Translations under genes and position numbers: made by a program
Notes under the pieces: model-generated
Seen by the model: only the letters and a program-made list of their open reading frames with translations
Told to the model about the DNA's origin: nothing
The model's database searches: none
In this document: piece by piece, positions 9,401-18,302 of the stretch
Numbering within the stretch: the stretch's first letter is position 1
Layout: each line of letters starts with the position of its first letter
Assembly: GCF_940670765.1 (NCBI RefSeq)
Contig: NZ_CALNVW010000062.1
Location: forward strand, 24,019-88,018
Length of the DNA: 64,000 nucleotides
Direction of reading: 5' to 3'
Source of the DNA: Streptomyces sp. A 4/2
GTDB taxonomy: Bacteria > Actinomycetota > Actinomycetes > Streptomycetales > Streptomycetaceae

Positions 9401-10010
9401 GAACTGGACCAAGGTGGTCGACGAGGAGTCGAACACCACCACGGGCGGCACCGCCGACCACCGCGTGTCCGTGAAGGCGCGGTACGTGCGGGTGAACGTG
9501 CTGTCGGGCGGCGGGTGGTGGCCGAGCATGCGCGAGTTCCGTGTCGTTCCGCCGGGTGGCACGGGCGGGGGTCAGCCGGCTGACCCCGGGCCGAAGGTTC
9601 CTCGCGGCCAGATCGGTGAGGTGAGCGCCTCCAGTCACGCGAGCGGCTTCGAACCCGCCAAGGCGTTCGACGACGACATCACCTTCGGTACGGGATGGGT
9701 CGCCGAGTCGGCAGCGCTGCCGCAGACGCTGACCGCGCAGCTGTCGGCCGCCCACGACCTGGTCGGAGCTCTCATCCACTGGGGCAAGGACAGCAGTTGG
9801 TACACGTACGACCTGCAGGTCTCCGGGGACGGGAATGCATGGACAACGGTGATTCCCGGGCTGACCCGCGGCGGCCAGTACACGCTGCCGGAGACCTTCA
9901 CCGCACCAGGCGCACGGTACGTCCGCATCAACATCACCGACGTCGTCGGCGGCGGCGCGCAGTCGGTCGCGGGCATCGCCGAGGTGACCCTGTACGGCTC
10001 GCCGAGCTGA
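6483..10010 (+). CDS. Secreted family GH2 glycoside hydrolase (beta-galactosidase-like) with two F5/8-type domains
   Basis: ATG 6483 gives 1175 aa; GGAAGAGG lies about 12 nt upstream. The N-terminus GRRNVLIAGLAGAGMTLVPG is a Tat-type signal, so the enzyme is likely exported folded. A GH2 sugar-binding jelly roll (LNLDTDWAFWRDDVQ), an immunoglobulin-like domain and a TIM barrel follow. The barrel has the acid/base site WETALNET (Glu446) and probable nucleophile in FTREWGDWED (Glu508). The C-terminus has two discoidin-like F5/8 type C domains (ATASSFQEGNIPGNAVDDDS and VSASSHASGFEPAKAFDDD), typical of glycan-binding modules. Expected to remove beta-linked galactose or related sugars from plant or microbial polysaccharide. 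It converges with a GH35 gene on a shared terminator. Confidence 0.88.
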   Translation: MGGNTGGPGRRNVLIAGLAGAGMTLVPGGLASAASRGSANRAPGRRTLNLDTDWAFWRDDVQGAQELSFDDSAWAGVSIPHTMRLERKEPVVYDVFAGIGWYRRYFRPDPGDRDRRVVIRFDGVQTNCQVYLNGEKLAEHHGGYLGFSVDVTDKLHRDSDNLLAVRVSNLDDPQTPPGKPRNQLGFLTYGGIYRNVTVETTGRIHITDPLEADRVAGGGVFVTYPHADTGRAVVQARTNLVNSSDASAVIRLQTTIRDPRGEIVARESRTATIASGAPHDFEQSLEVIRPDLWHPDRPHLYELVSEVFHRDQVLDSLTTRIGIRRIEYRADGLYINGERLFLRGANIHQNYAYVGDAAPASMKWREALRLKLGGFNAVRAAHYPHDPAFLDAADELGLLVVACAPGWQFWSDDETFVNRTYADAVQMIRRDRNRPSMILWETALNETQYPEWWSKKVTALAHAEIPNDQMFTAADYGLWGEQYYDVNYKVVNSDGSDPDPEKPFFTREWGDWEDPGRVGRESGEGALVRQVETRQRYLNGSGYWDWGGLDANPRIGGYFLWVFEDYGTNSPYQKSGAVDIDRYPKYCYYWLKGMQSPENPNHGGPMVFIASSYSAESSREVTVFSNTDHVKLYQNGTLVGEKSRSQNAGTAKNIAAKGGSPSYSFSLDSFVAGELRAEGCIDGKPAATQIVKTPGAPHHIQIEIDDAGVRSALRDLLAYYLGNVSPVAVKAAAALADEVQPGTVESLIGKLSAKRGSPLPAVAADTLRRYARARPRIQPVADGSDLIPVYIKVVDVDGTVIPTSTAEIELAVTGKGSLVGHDIPRLAVQTQKARAGIGYALLAVDTEPGDITLTATADGLESGSWTVATSRYSGRYMPDGRHPEWKDISTLESQGAQNIALNMPATASSFQEGNIPGNAVDDDSDSKWVASGDIPAWWQVDLGQPSDISEFQIVWESDQATYRYAVLTSDDATNWTKVVDEESNTTTGGTADHRVSVKARYVRVNVLSGGGWWPSMREFRVVPPGGTGGGQPADPGPKVPRGQIGEVSASSHASGFEPAKAFDDDITFGTGWVAESAALPQTLTAQLSAAHDLVGALIHWGKDSSWYTYDLQVSGDGNAWTTVIPGLTRGGQYTLPETFTAPGARYVRINITDVVGGGAQSVAGIAEVTLYGSPS

Positions 10011-10021
10011 TCCGGTCTCGG

Positions 10022-10054
10022 CCGGTGTCTAGACCGGTGTCTAGACCGGTGTCT
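10022..10054. repeat. 12-bp tandem repeat with GTCTAGAC core
   Basis: Just after the GH2 stop the unit CCGGTGTCTAGA is repeated in tandem nearly three times. Each junction creates the palindromic core GTCTAGAC, which matches 8 central positions of the DasR site core. It lies between two converging genes, so a regulatory role at a promoter is unlikely. Confidence 0.8.
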
Positions 10055-10101
10055 GTCCGGGCCGGCCGTCACCGGCCCTGACGACACGGAACCCACCACG
10101 G

Positions 10102-10150
10102 ACGACGACGGCCTGTACGACCCGAGCGGGGTCGTACAGGCCGTCGTCGT
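10102..10150. terminator. Perfect 22-bp hairpin between converging GH2 and GH35 genes
   Basis: Left arm 10102-10123 and right arm 10129-10150 are perfectly complementary over 22 bp with a 5-nt loop (GAGCG). It is placed 91 bp after the GH2 stop and 30 bp after the end of the GH35 gene on the other strand. There is no U-tract, as is usual for Streptomyces terminators; the symmetry should serve both directions. Confidence 0.9.
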
Positions 10151-10180
10151 GCAGCCCCTGGATCTACCAGGAGGACCCGC

Positions 10181-13100
10181 TCAGCCGACGTTGATCTCGG
10201 CCGCCGAGGTGTACGGATTGCCGTTTACCTCGCTGAGCGCGCGAAGCCGGATGTAGTGCGCGCCGACCGGGGTGAAGCAGGCCTTCTGTTCCGCGGAGGT
10301 GTTGGTCCAGGTTCCGGTGGCGACCGGGTTGCCCCAGGTGGCGCCGTCCTTGCTGGTGTACACCTCGTACGTGGCGATGCGGCCGTTGGCGCCGTCCTGG
10401 CGTGGCAGGTAGTACAGGCAGGACACGGTGTTGTCGCCGCCGAGGTCGAGCTGGATCTCGTGCGGCATCGGTGCGACCGTGCCGGACCACTGGGTGTGCC
10501 AGTAGGTGCCCGGGTCGCCGTCGAGGACGTTGGTGGCCGGGGCGTTCTCGCCGGAGGTCTCCTGACTGTCCGCGTGGACCACCGACATCTTCGACTGCGG
10601 GAGCCGAAACGGCCCGATGATCCGCTCGTCGGTGACGGTCTGCGACCGGCCGCCCCGGACGAAGCGCACGGTGGCGATGAGCGGGTTCACCTGACCGGGG
10701 GAGGCAGAGGCGGTGACGTGCCAGGTGTACGTGGCCGATTTCCCGCCGGGTATCCGTACGGGGCCGGCGACCGCGCTGGGCGGGCCGACGGTCCAGCCGT
10801 CGGGCGCCGCGAGCGCGGCGGTCACCTTGGTGGCCGGGGGTGCGCCGGCAGGCATGCTGACGGTCGCGGTCGCGGTGAAGGACTGGCCGCCCGCCACCGA
10901 CCCGGGCACCTGGAGGGCGACCGAGGGCTGGTGCGCGGAGGGCATGGCGTACCGCGTCTTGTCGTAGCGGGGGCTGTCGTTCTGCCCGACGGCCAGTGAG
11001 GAGGCGTAGCTGCCGTACTTGGTGAGCTCGACCTTGCCCAGGCCGCCGGTGCTCCCGTCGAGGTTCCACACGGCGATGGCGATCCGGTTGTTCCCGTTCG
11101 GGTCGAGCACCCCGTTGGGAATCGGGAAACTGTGCTGCGGGCCCAGGTAGTTGACGTAGTTGCCCATGTGCCAGCCGTTGACGTAGATCTCGGCGCGGTA
11201 CTTGCGGGACGGATCGTCGGTGAGGGTGAGGCCGAGCGAGGTGTCCTGGCCCTTGGGCAGGTGCAGGTTCGCGTCGGTGGTGTACCAGGAGACGCCGGGG
11301 GTGGTGTCGCTGGCGGGCAGGGTGGTCGGCTTCCACTGGTCGGTCGGGTAGCCGGGCAGCATCCAGCCGGCGCGCTCGCCGTACAGACCGCCGGTGGCCA
11401 GCGGGCCGCGCACGGTGTCGACCGGGGTCTCCCCGCCGCGTACGCCCTGCAGCCGCCAGGTGATGGTGCTCGGTGCGTCCCCGACCAGAGTGGCGCCGGT
11501 CAGCCCGCGGACGGTACTGGGGTCGGACCGTCCCCAGTTCTCGTCATGTCCCATGTTCACGGTGAGGACGGAGATAACGTTGTCGCCCCCGTTCTTGAGG
11601 GTGCCCGGCGGGAAGGTGTAGGTCTTCGGGCCGTCGGCGGTGGAGCTGCCGAGGAAGGTGCCGTTGAGCCACACGGAGGAGGCCGCCGCCGCGCCGCTGC
11701 TCCGGGTGGACAGGGTGACGCCGGTCGTCCCGTCGTCTCCGGTGAACCGGCCGCGGTACCAGGTGGATCCCGTGTGGAAGCCGTAGTCGTCGGCGGACAG
11801 CACCGGAAGGGTGGCCGGAGTGGTGATCTTCGACGTGGTTCTGTCGGCCACCTGCCAGGACGAGTTGTTGAAGCCGGGCTGCGATTCCGGCGACTCCTGG
11901 GTGTGCTTCCAGCCGGTGAGCGCGGGCACAGAGACATCGGCGGCGGTGGGGAGCGTGGCGGTGAGGCTGCCGTCCTTCCCGACGCCGGTGTGGACCTTCC
12001 GGCCGTTCCAGGTGAGGGAGTTGGCCGTGGACCAGACCTCGACGGAGCCGTCGCTGCCGATGTCGCCGTTGAGGGCGAGGGTTCCTGCCTCGCGCGAGGC
12101 GCCGCGCAGCAGGTGGGTACCGCGGACCAGGACCGGGCCGGCCGCGGTGTCCTGCCGCCAGAACGTCTTGGCGGTCGCGGTGTCGGCGAGCAGCAGCTGG
12201 AGCGGGCGGCCGCCGCCGCTGATCTGGACCCGGGTCAGGCCGGTGTGCCGGTAGTCGAGCCGCAGATCGCCGGTGTCCGCGTCCCAGGTGGAGGTGACGC
12301 TGCCGCCGGTGGAGGTGACGGTGGGCTTCGTGTCGTAGTGCAGGACCGTCTCGCCGTCCGAGTCGTGGTCGCCGTAGAGGACCGCGACCTCGCGCCCGCC
12401 GATGGTGGCGTTCGTCATGATCTGAGAGGTGGAGTAGCGCATCAGGTTGTTGCTGCCGAGGTCGTAGTTCGCGACGACGATCGAGGACTCACGGCCGTTC
12501 AGGGTCAGGGACGTGCCGGACTGCTGCGGGACGGTGTACGTGTGCGCACCGAGGTCGAGCTTCAGATGCGCGCTGTCGGTGCTCGTCGCGGTGGAGTCGG
12601 TGTGCCGCAGCACGTGGAACTGCGTACCGGTGTCCGGATTGGCCCGAGCGGTGTCCAGCACCTTGGGATTGTCGGTCGGGACCGCGGGCAGCGCGTCGGT
12701 CTTGGTGAGCGGGGCGACGGCCTGGGTGAAGTAGCCGATCAGCTTGTCCTGGTCGTACTTCGGGTCGAGCTGGCGCGTCTCGCGGATCGCGGCGCCGTAG
12801 TCGTACGACGTGTAGTGGCTCATCATGCCCAGCCAGCCCCAGTTGGTGCCGCCGTAGGTCATGTAGAGGTTCTGCATGGTCGCGCCGACCGCGAGGTTCT
12901 GCTTGTAGAACACGTCGGCGAACTTGTCGTTGACCAGCTGCGCGCACTTGTCGTAGCCGGGGCCGCCCCACCAGTCGAACGCGCCGCCCTGGAACTCCGC
13001 GGTCACCAGCGGCTTTCCGGCCGGGTGGTCGTAACTGATGTCCGGCACGCCCTCCCAGTGCGACGGGTTGGAGCAGTCGAAGCCCAGCGGATAGGAATCG

Positions 13101-13879
13101 ACCGCGTCCACGTCCAGGGCGCCCGTACCGGAGTTGAACGTGCCGTTGTTGTTGCCGACCAGCGGCACGCTGATGCCGTCCGCCCTGGCCTTGTCCTCCA
13201 GGTGCTTCATGTACGCGCGGTCGCCGGGTCCGCTGTCGTAGAACTCGTTCTCGACCTGGTACTGGATCACCGTGCCGGTGCCGTTGGTGAGTTGGTGGCG
13301 GGCGATGATGCGGTCGATCTTCGTCATCCACTCGTCGGAGTACTTCAGCCACTTCGGGTCGGTGGTACGGGTCTCGTCGACCTTGTTGTGCAGCCAGGCG
13401 GGGAATCCGCCGCCGTCCACCTCGGCGTTGATGTACGGGCCGGGACGGGCGATCACGTAGATGCCGAGCTGGTCCGCCATGTCCAGCAGCTTGTCCACGT
13501 CACGCACGCCGGTGAAGTCGTAGACCCCGGGCGCGGACGAGTGGTAGCCCCAGTCGAAGTACAGCGACACCGCGTTGAAGCCGGCCGCCTTCATCTTCTG
13601 CAGCACGTCGAACCACTCGCCCTGGCTGGGCAGCCGGAAGTAGTGGAACTCACCGGCCCACAGATAGGTCCGCTTGCCGTCGATCAGATACGAGTAACGG
13701 TCGTACGTCACCGAATGCGCCGCACCCGCAGGGCTCGCGGACCGGCCGGTCGGGGCCGCCGTGGGCTGCGACGCCGCCGTCGTACCCGCGGCCACGCTCA
13801 GGCCGCCGAGCAGGGCGACGGCCGTACCGGTTGCCAGACAGCGGTGCAGGAGCCGGCGTCTTATACCTCTCGAGCTCAT
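10181..13879 (-). CDS. Secreted GH35 beta-galactosidase with C-terminal F5/8-type domain
   Basis: A 1232-aa protein. The start at 13879 is chosen because GGAGGT lies 4 nt upstream; an in-frame start 8 codons earlier has no better site. Twin arginines (SRGIRRRLL) and the hydrophobic ATGTAVALLGGLSVAAG form an export signal. The GH35 TIM barrel starts at SYLIDGKRTYLWAGEFHYFR; the acid/base is Glu212 in QVENEF and the nucleophile Glu295 in TAEFQGG. Further beta-domains include a second galactose-binding-like region (WYRGRFTGDDGTTGVTLS) and a bacterial NPCBM/alpha-galactosidase-type domain. The last about 140 residues form a discoidin domain (ENAPATNVLDGDPGTYWHTQW). Likely cleaves terminal beta-galactosides of galactan or glycoprotein glycans. 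A TetR gene lies divergently 551 bp away. Confidence 0.9.
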   Translation of the reverse strand: MSSRGIRRRLLHRCLATGTAVALLGGLSVAAGTTAASQPTAAPTGRSASPAGAAHSVTYDRYSYLIDGKRTYLWAGEFHYFRLPSQGEWFDVLQKMKAAGFNAVSLYFDWGYHSSAPGVYDFTGVRDVDKLLDMADQLGIYVIARPGPYINAEVDGGGFPAWLHNKVDETRTTDPKWLKYSDEWMTKIDRIIARHQLTNGTGTVIQYQVENEFYDSGPGDRAYMKHLEDKARADGISVPLVGNNNGTFNSGTGALDVDAVDSYPLGFDCSNPSHWEGVPDISYDHPAGKPLVTAEFQGGAFDWWGGPGYDKCAQLVNDKFADVFYKQNLAVGATMQNLYMTYGGTNWGWLGMMSHYTSYDYGAAIRETRQLDPKYDQDKLIGYFTQAVAPLTKTDALPAVPTDNPKVLDTARANPDTGTQFHVLRHTDSTATSTDSAHLKLDLGAHTYTVPQQSGTSLTLNGRESSIVVANYDLGSNNLMRYSTSQIMTNATIGGREVAVLYGDHDSDGETVLHYDTKPTVTSTGGSVTSTWDADTGDLRLDYRHTGLTRVQISGGGRPLQLLLADTATAKTFWRQDTAAGPVLVRGTHLLRGASREAGTLALNGDIGSDGSVEVWSTANSLTWNGRKVHTGVGKDGSLTATLPTAADVSVPALTGWKHTQESPESQPGFNNSSWQVADRTTSKITTPATLPVLSADDYGFHTGSTWYRGRFTGDDGTTGVTLSTRSSGAAAASSVWLNGTFLGSSTADGPKTYTFPPGTLKNGGDNVISVLTVNMGHDENWGRSDPSTVRGLTGATLVGDAPSTITWRLQGVRGGETPVDTVRGPLATGGLYGERAGWMLPGYPTDQWKPTTLPASDTTPGVSWYTTDANLHLPKGQDTSLGLTLTDDPSRKYRAEIYVNGWHMGNYVNYLGPQHSFPIPNGVLDPNGNNRIAIAVWNLDGSTGGLGKVELTKYGSYASSLAVGQNDSPRYDKTRYAMPSAHQPSVALQVPGSVAGGQSFTATATVSMPAGAPPATKVTAALAAPDGWTVGPPSAVAGPVRIPGGKSATYTWHVTASASPGQVNPLIATVRFVRGGRSQTVTDERIIGPFRLPQSKMSVVHADSQETSGENAPATNVLDGDPGTYWHTQWSGTVAPMPHEIQLDLGGDNTVSCLYYLPRQDGANGRIATYEVYTSKDGATWGNPVATGTWTNTSAEQKACFTPVGAHYIRLRALSEVNGNPYTSAAEINVG

Positions 13880-14429
13880 GGGAACCTCCACTAGATGGGT
13901 CACAACACGGTGAAGCGCCCCTGCTTGGGTGCCGCGGAATCAGGAGCGATCAGAGTTCGTCGACGCGGTACGTGGGAAAGGCGACGAAAGAGAGCCGAAC
14001 GCTGAGGCGTACGCCGGCGAGACGCCGGTGGCGAACAACGCGCCCTGCTCCGTGAGCAGTTACGGCGAGGATGCGTTGATCGACGCACCCGGCCGCGTCG
14101 ATCCGTGGATCATCCGCATGTGCACGCTCCCGTCGTCGCCGCGGGCCTGCGGCCCTACACCCTCAGGGGATGAGTGGTCCGCGGCACATGAGATGGACTC
14201 GTCGCGCGCAAATTGAAGCGCAGATCCGCACTGATCTCAATACTTTCCAACAGATTCGCTCACGGGCGGGGTATGCCTTCCCGTTGCCGCCTCTTCGGAT
14301 GTGAGGTGCTGCTCGCTCGTCGGAACGCCCGGGGATCCCGGCCAACAGCCCTGCGGACGTGCATGTTTGGCCAGAGGTGAGGTCTGCCATACTTCGGGAT
14401 TCCGAGACGGCGGCAGACTGGGGCCGAAT
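13880..14429. other. Divergent intergenic region between GH35 and tetR
   Basis: About 550 bp with no supported gene; frames on either strand lack ribosome sites and known features. It must hold the promoters of both flanking genes. A candidate operator, TGGCCAGA...TCTGCCA, an imperfect inverted repeat at 14368-14389, sits 40 bp before the tetR start. I found no clear -10/-35 pair. Confidence 0.4.
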
Positions 14430-15071
14430 GTGAAGCAGAGTGGACTCCCCCTTCAACAGCGCGTACCGACCGAGCGGTCCCAGCTCCGCCGCAAGGAGCT
14501 CATCGTCATCGGCCGGAGACTGTTCGCCGACACGGCTTACGACGTGCTGTCGATGGATGACATCGCCCAGCACGCGGGAGTCGCGAAAGGGCTCATCTAC
14601 TACTACTTCAAGAGCAAACGCGGCTACTACTTCGCCATCGTCGAGGATTCGGTGGCCGATCTGGTGGCCCGCGCGGCCGGCGGCACCGACCTTCCCCGCG
14701 CCGACCGCGTGCACCGCACCATCGAGGGCTATCTGCTCTATGCCCAGCACAACAAGGCGGCCTTCCGCACCATCGTGACCGGGGGAGTCGGCTTCGACAC
14801 CCAGGTGCAGGCGCTGCGCGGCGCGGTGCGCGAGGAGCTGATCGCCACCATCGCGGAGGGTGCGTACGGGCACCGGAACATCCCGCCGCTGGCCAGGCTG
14901 GCGCTGCTGGGCTGGCTCAACGCGGTGGAGGGAATCGCGCTCGACTGGCTGGGGCAGCCGGACATGGTCCGGGAGACGGTCCGTGAACTGCTGGTCAGGA
15001 TGTTGCGCAACACCCTCGACACCATTGGCGAGTTCGTCCCCGAGTGCCCCTCGCCGCCACCCGCGGAGTGA
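14430..15071 (+). CDS. TetR-family transcriptional regulator
   Basis: GTG 14430 gives 213 aa. The N-terminal helix-turn-helix region reads RRKELIVIGRRLFADTAYDVLSMDDIAQHAGVAKG followed by LIYYYFKSKRGYYFAIVE, which is standard TetR. The C-terminal ligand domain is unlike any named subgroup that I recognise. The longer in-frame extension back to 14301 lacks TetR features. It is divergent from the GH35 beta-galactosidase and convergent with the chitinase gene; TetR proteins usually repress themselves and a divergent neighbour, so GH35 is the first target to consider, although 551 bp is a long gap. Confidence 0.85.
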   Translation: MKQSGLPLQQRVPTERSQLRRKELIVIGRRLFADTAYDVLSMDDIAQHAGVAKGLIYYYFKSKRGYYFAIVEDSVADLVARAAGGTDLPRADRVHRTIEGYLLYAQHNKAAFRTIVTGGVGFDTQVQALRGAVREELIATIAEGAYGHRNIPPLARLALLGWLNAVEGIALDWLGQPDMVRETVRELLVRMLRNTLDTIGEFVPECPSPPPAE

Positions 15072-15097
15072 CGGGCCGCGCACGGCGTGAGCGGAAG

Positions 15098-15129
15098 GGG
15101 GGTGGGGAGCCGTCGGGCTCCCCACCCCC
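15098..15129. terminator. 14-bp hairpin between tetR and chitinase
   Basis: Arms 15098-15111 (GGGGGTGGGGAGCC) and 15116-15129 pair perfectly over 14 bp around a 4-nt GTCG loop, in the 77-bp gap between the converging tetR and chitinase genes. It is probably a bidirectional factor-independent terminator without a U-run. Confidence 0.85.
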
Positions 15130-15148
15130 TCGTTCTGCGTGAGCGGTG

Positions 15149-16414
<1,266 letters not shown>

Positions 16415-16502
16415 GCTGTCTCCTCGTGGGGGAGGGGAACGGAAGGTGGGGGAACTGAGCGGTAGCGCCGTTTTGGCATGAACGCGAAAAGCCGCTAGGG
16501 GG

Positions 16503-16546
16503 AAGGTAGAAGGACTAGACCAGTGAGGTCAATGGTTCGGACCAAT
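16503..16546 (-). promoter_or_regulatory. Chitinase promoter with two DasR (dre)-like sites
   Basis: Read toward the chitinase: TTGACC (-35, 16527-16532 on + strand), an 18-bp spacer, TACCTT (-10, 16503-16508). Two dre-like elements flank or overlap it: ATTGGTCCGAACCATT (16531-16546) and ACTGGTCTAGTCCT (16511-16524). Both match the published TGGTCTAGACCA core in part and their TGGTC starts are 22 bp apart, two helical turns. This reproduces the direct-repeat architecture of Streptomyces chitinase promoters, repressed by the GntR regulator DasR and relieved by glucosamine-6-phosphate. Confidence 0.85.
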
Positions 16547-16718
16547 CTGGCCCCCGTGACGGAAGTCCGCCGATCGGGCATACTCAAGCCGCCACAGCCT
16601 CTGGTCAGCCCCTTCCGCGATCCGGGAGGGCAGCATCGGCCGAAGGTGAGACCCGGCGGCGTCGCCACACCCTGGCCGCGCGTACGCCGCAGTGCCCGAC
16701 AGGGAGGAGAGCGTCGCC

Positions 16719-17891
16719 ATGTCCGACCGCGCCCCGCAGTTGGTGGACCGGCAGTTGCCCACCGAGGAGTCCCGAGACCTGATCGCGCTGGTGCGCGACA
16801 TCGTCCAGCGGGAGATCGCGCCCGGTGCGGCGGCCGAGGAGGAAGCCGGCCGGTTCCCGCGTGAGATCTTCACGCTGCTCTCCGAAGCCGGGCTGCTCGG
16901 CCTCCCTTACGACTCCGCCCACGGCGGTGGTGACCAGCCGTACGAGGTCTACCTCCAGGTCCTCGAAGAGCTGGCTTCGGCGCGGCTGACGATCGGTCTG
17001 GGTGTCAGCGTCCACTCCCTCGCCTGCCACGCGCTTGCCGGGTACGGCACCAAGGAGCAGCAGGCCGCCCAGCTGCCCGCGATGCTCGGCGGCGGGCTCC
17101 TCGGTGCGTACTGCCTCTCCGAGCCCGCATCCGGTTCCGACGCCGCCTCGCTGCGGACGAAGGCCGTGCGCGAGGGCGACGAATGGATCATCACCGGGAC
17201 CAAGGCGTGGATCACCCACGGCGGAATCGCGGACTTCTACACGGTCCTGGCGCGTACCGGCGGAGACGGGGCCCGGGGCATCTCGGCCTTCCTGGTGCCG
17301 GGTGATGCCGACGGACTGGACGCCGCGGTTCCCGAGAAGAAGATGGGGATGAAGGGCTCGCCCACCGCCCAACTGCACTTCGACGGGGTCCGGGTGTCCG
17401 ATGCGCGGCGGATCGGCGAGGAGGGCCAGGGCTTCGCCATCGCGCTGTCCGCGCTCGACTCCGGGCGGCTCGGCATCGCCGCCTGCGCCATCGGCGTCGC
17501 CCAGGCGGCACTGGACGAGGCGGTCGAGTACGCGACCGGGAGACGGCAGTTCGGCCGCCCCATCGCGGACTTCCAGGGCCTGCGCTTCATGCTCGCCGAC
17601 ATGGCCACGCAGATCGAGGCGGGCCGCGCGCTCTACCTCGCCGCGGCCCGGCTGAGGGACGCCGGGCGTCCCTTCTCCCGGCAGGCCGCCATGGCCAAAC
17701 TCTTCTGTACGGACGCGGCGATGCGGGTCACCACCGACGCCGTTCAGGTGCTCGGCGGCTACGGGTACACGGCGGACTTCCCGGTCGAGCGGTTCATGCG
17801 GGAAGCCAAGGTGCTGCAGATCGTCGAGGGCACCAATCAGATCCAGCGGATGGTCATCGCCCGCCATCTCGCGGGTCCGGAGTCGCACTGA
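16719..17891 (+). CDS. Acyl-CoA dehydrogenase
   Basis: A 390-aa flavoprotein. ATG 16719 is chosen over GTG 16692 because GGAGGAG sits 9 nt before it. Family signatures are clear: YCLSEPASGSDAASLRT and WITHGGIADFYTVLA for FAD binding, GYGTKEQQ, RQFGRPIADFQGLRFMLADMA, and the C-terminal QVLGGYGYTADFPVERFMRE then LQIVEGTNQIQRMVIAR, where the Glu in VEGTN is the usual catalytic base of short/medium-chain enzymes. It carries out alpha,beta-dehydrogenation of an acyl-CoA, passing electrons to ETF. It stands upstream of a CrtC-like protein and an APH-type kinase, a combination often found with lipid or steroid metabolism in actinobacteria. Confidence 0.93.
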   Translation: MSDRAPQLVDRQLPTEESRDLIALVRDIVQREIAPGAAAEEEAGRFPREIFTLLSEAGLLGLPYDSAHGGGDQPYEVYLQVLEELASARLTIGLGVSVHSLACHALAGYGTKEQQAAQLPAMLGGGLLGAYCLSEPASGSDAASLRTKAVREGDEWIITGTKAWITHGGIADFYTVLARTGGDGARGISAFLVPGDADGLDAAVPEKKMGMKGSPTAQLHFDGVRVSDARRIGEEGQGFAIALSALDSGRLGIAACAIGVAQAALDEAVEYATGRRQFGRPIADFQGLRFMLADMATQIEAGRALYLAAARLRDAGRPFSRQAAMAKLFCTDAAMRVTTDAVQVLGGYGYTADFPVERFMREAKVLQIVEGTNQIQRMVIARHLAGPESH

Positions 17892-18093
17892 ACTGCCCCG
17901 GCCGCACACCGGCCGCGGTCAGGCGTGCCCATTCCTGGTCCCGGCGGCCCGGCAGGGTCCTGCCCGCGCGCCCCCACTGGCTGACCAGCGCCTGGTAGAT
18001 GGGCGCGTCCACGACCTGCGGAAGCGATTCTTCAGGCGCGGCTGCGACGAGCCGGCGCCGTCCTGCCCCGGCCCCGTAGTGCAGAAGAGTCAT
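17854..18093 (-). CDS. Small conserved-looking hypothetical protein
   Basis: A 79-aa reading frame on the reverse strand whose 3' end overlaps the acyl-CoA dehydrogenase by 38 bp. The protein begins MTLLHYGAGAGRRRL and ends TPDPRDGGR; it is basic, rich in Arg and Gly, without a signal or helix. The composition (balanced hydrophobics, LPQVVDAPIYQALVSQWGRAGRTL) looks like a real short protein rather than antisense noise. No clear ribosome site is seen. Function unknown. Confidence 0.45.
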   Translation of the reverse strand: MTLLHYGAGAGRRRLVAAAPEESLPQVVDAPIYQALVSQWGRAGRTLPGRRDQEWARLTAAGVRPGQFSATPDPRDGGR

Positions 18094-18302
18094 GCCGGGT
18101 CAACGGGGGACGGCGGCGCCGGGTCACCGCCCGCCCGCGTCGGGCGTCTGTTCGCGCGGTGAGGGTGCGCGACGGAGCGACCCGTCCGCCCTCGCGCGAT
18201 CCGGCGCCCACGCCCGCGCCGGTGATTCCGGTGGCGGTCCGGGTATGGCCGCCCGCACGCTTTCTGACGTACCGTCATCTCCCCTGCCGCCAGGAGGATG
18301 CC

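Noticed and set aside
11132..13894. Forward open frame of 920 codons inside the GH35 gene
   Set aside because: Repetitive Val/Gly/Ala/Arg content, antisense to a gene with intact catalytic motifs.
13929..14216. 95-codon forward frame in the GH35/tetR gap
   Set aside because: No ribosome site, no hydrophobic core pattern, and it would overlap the expected promoters.
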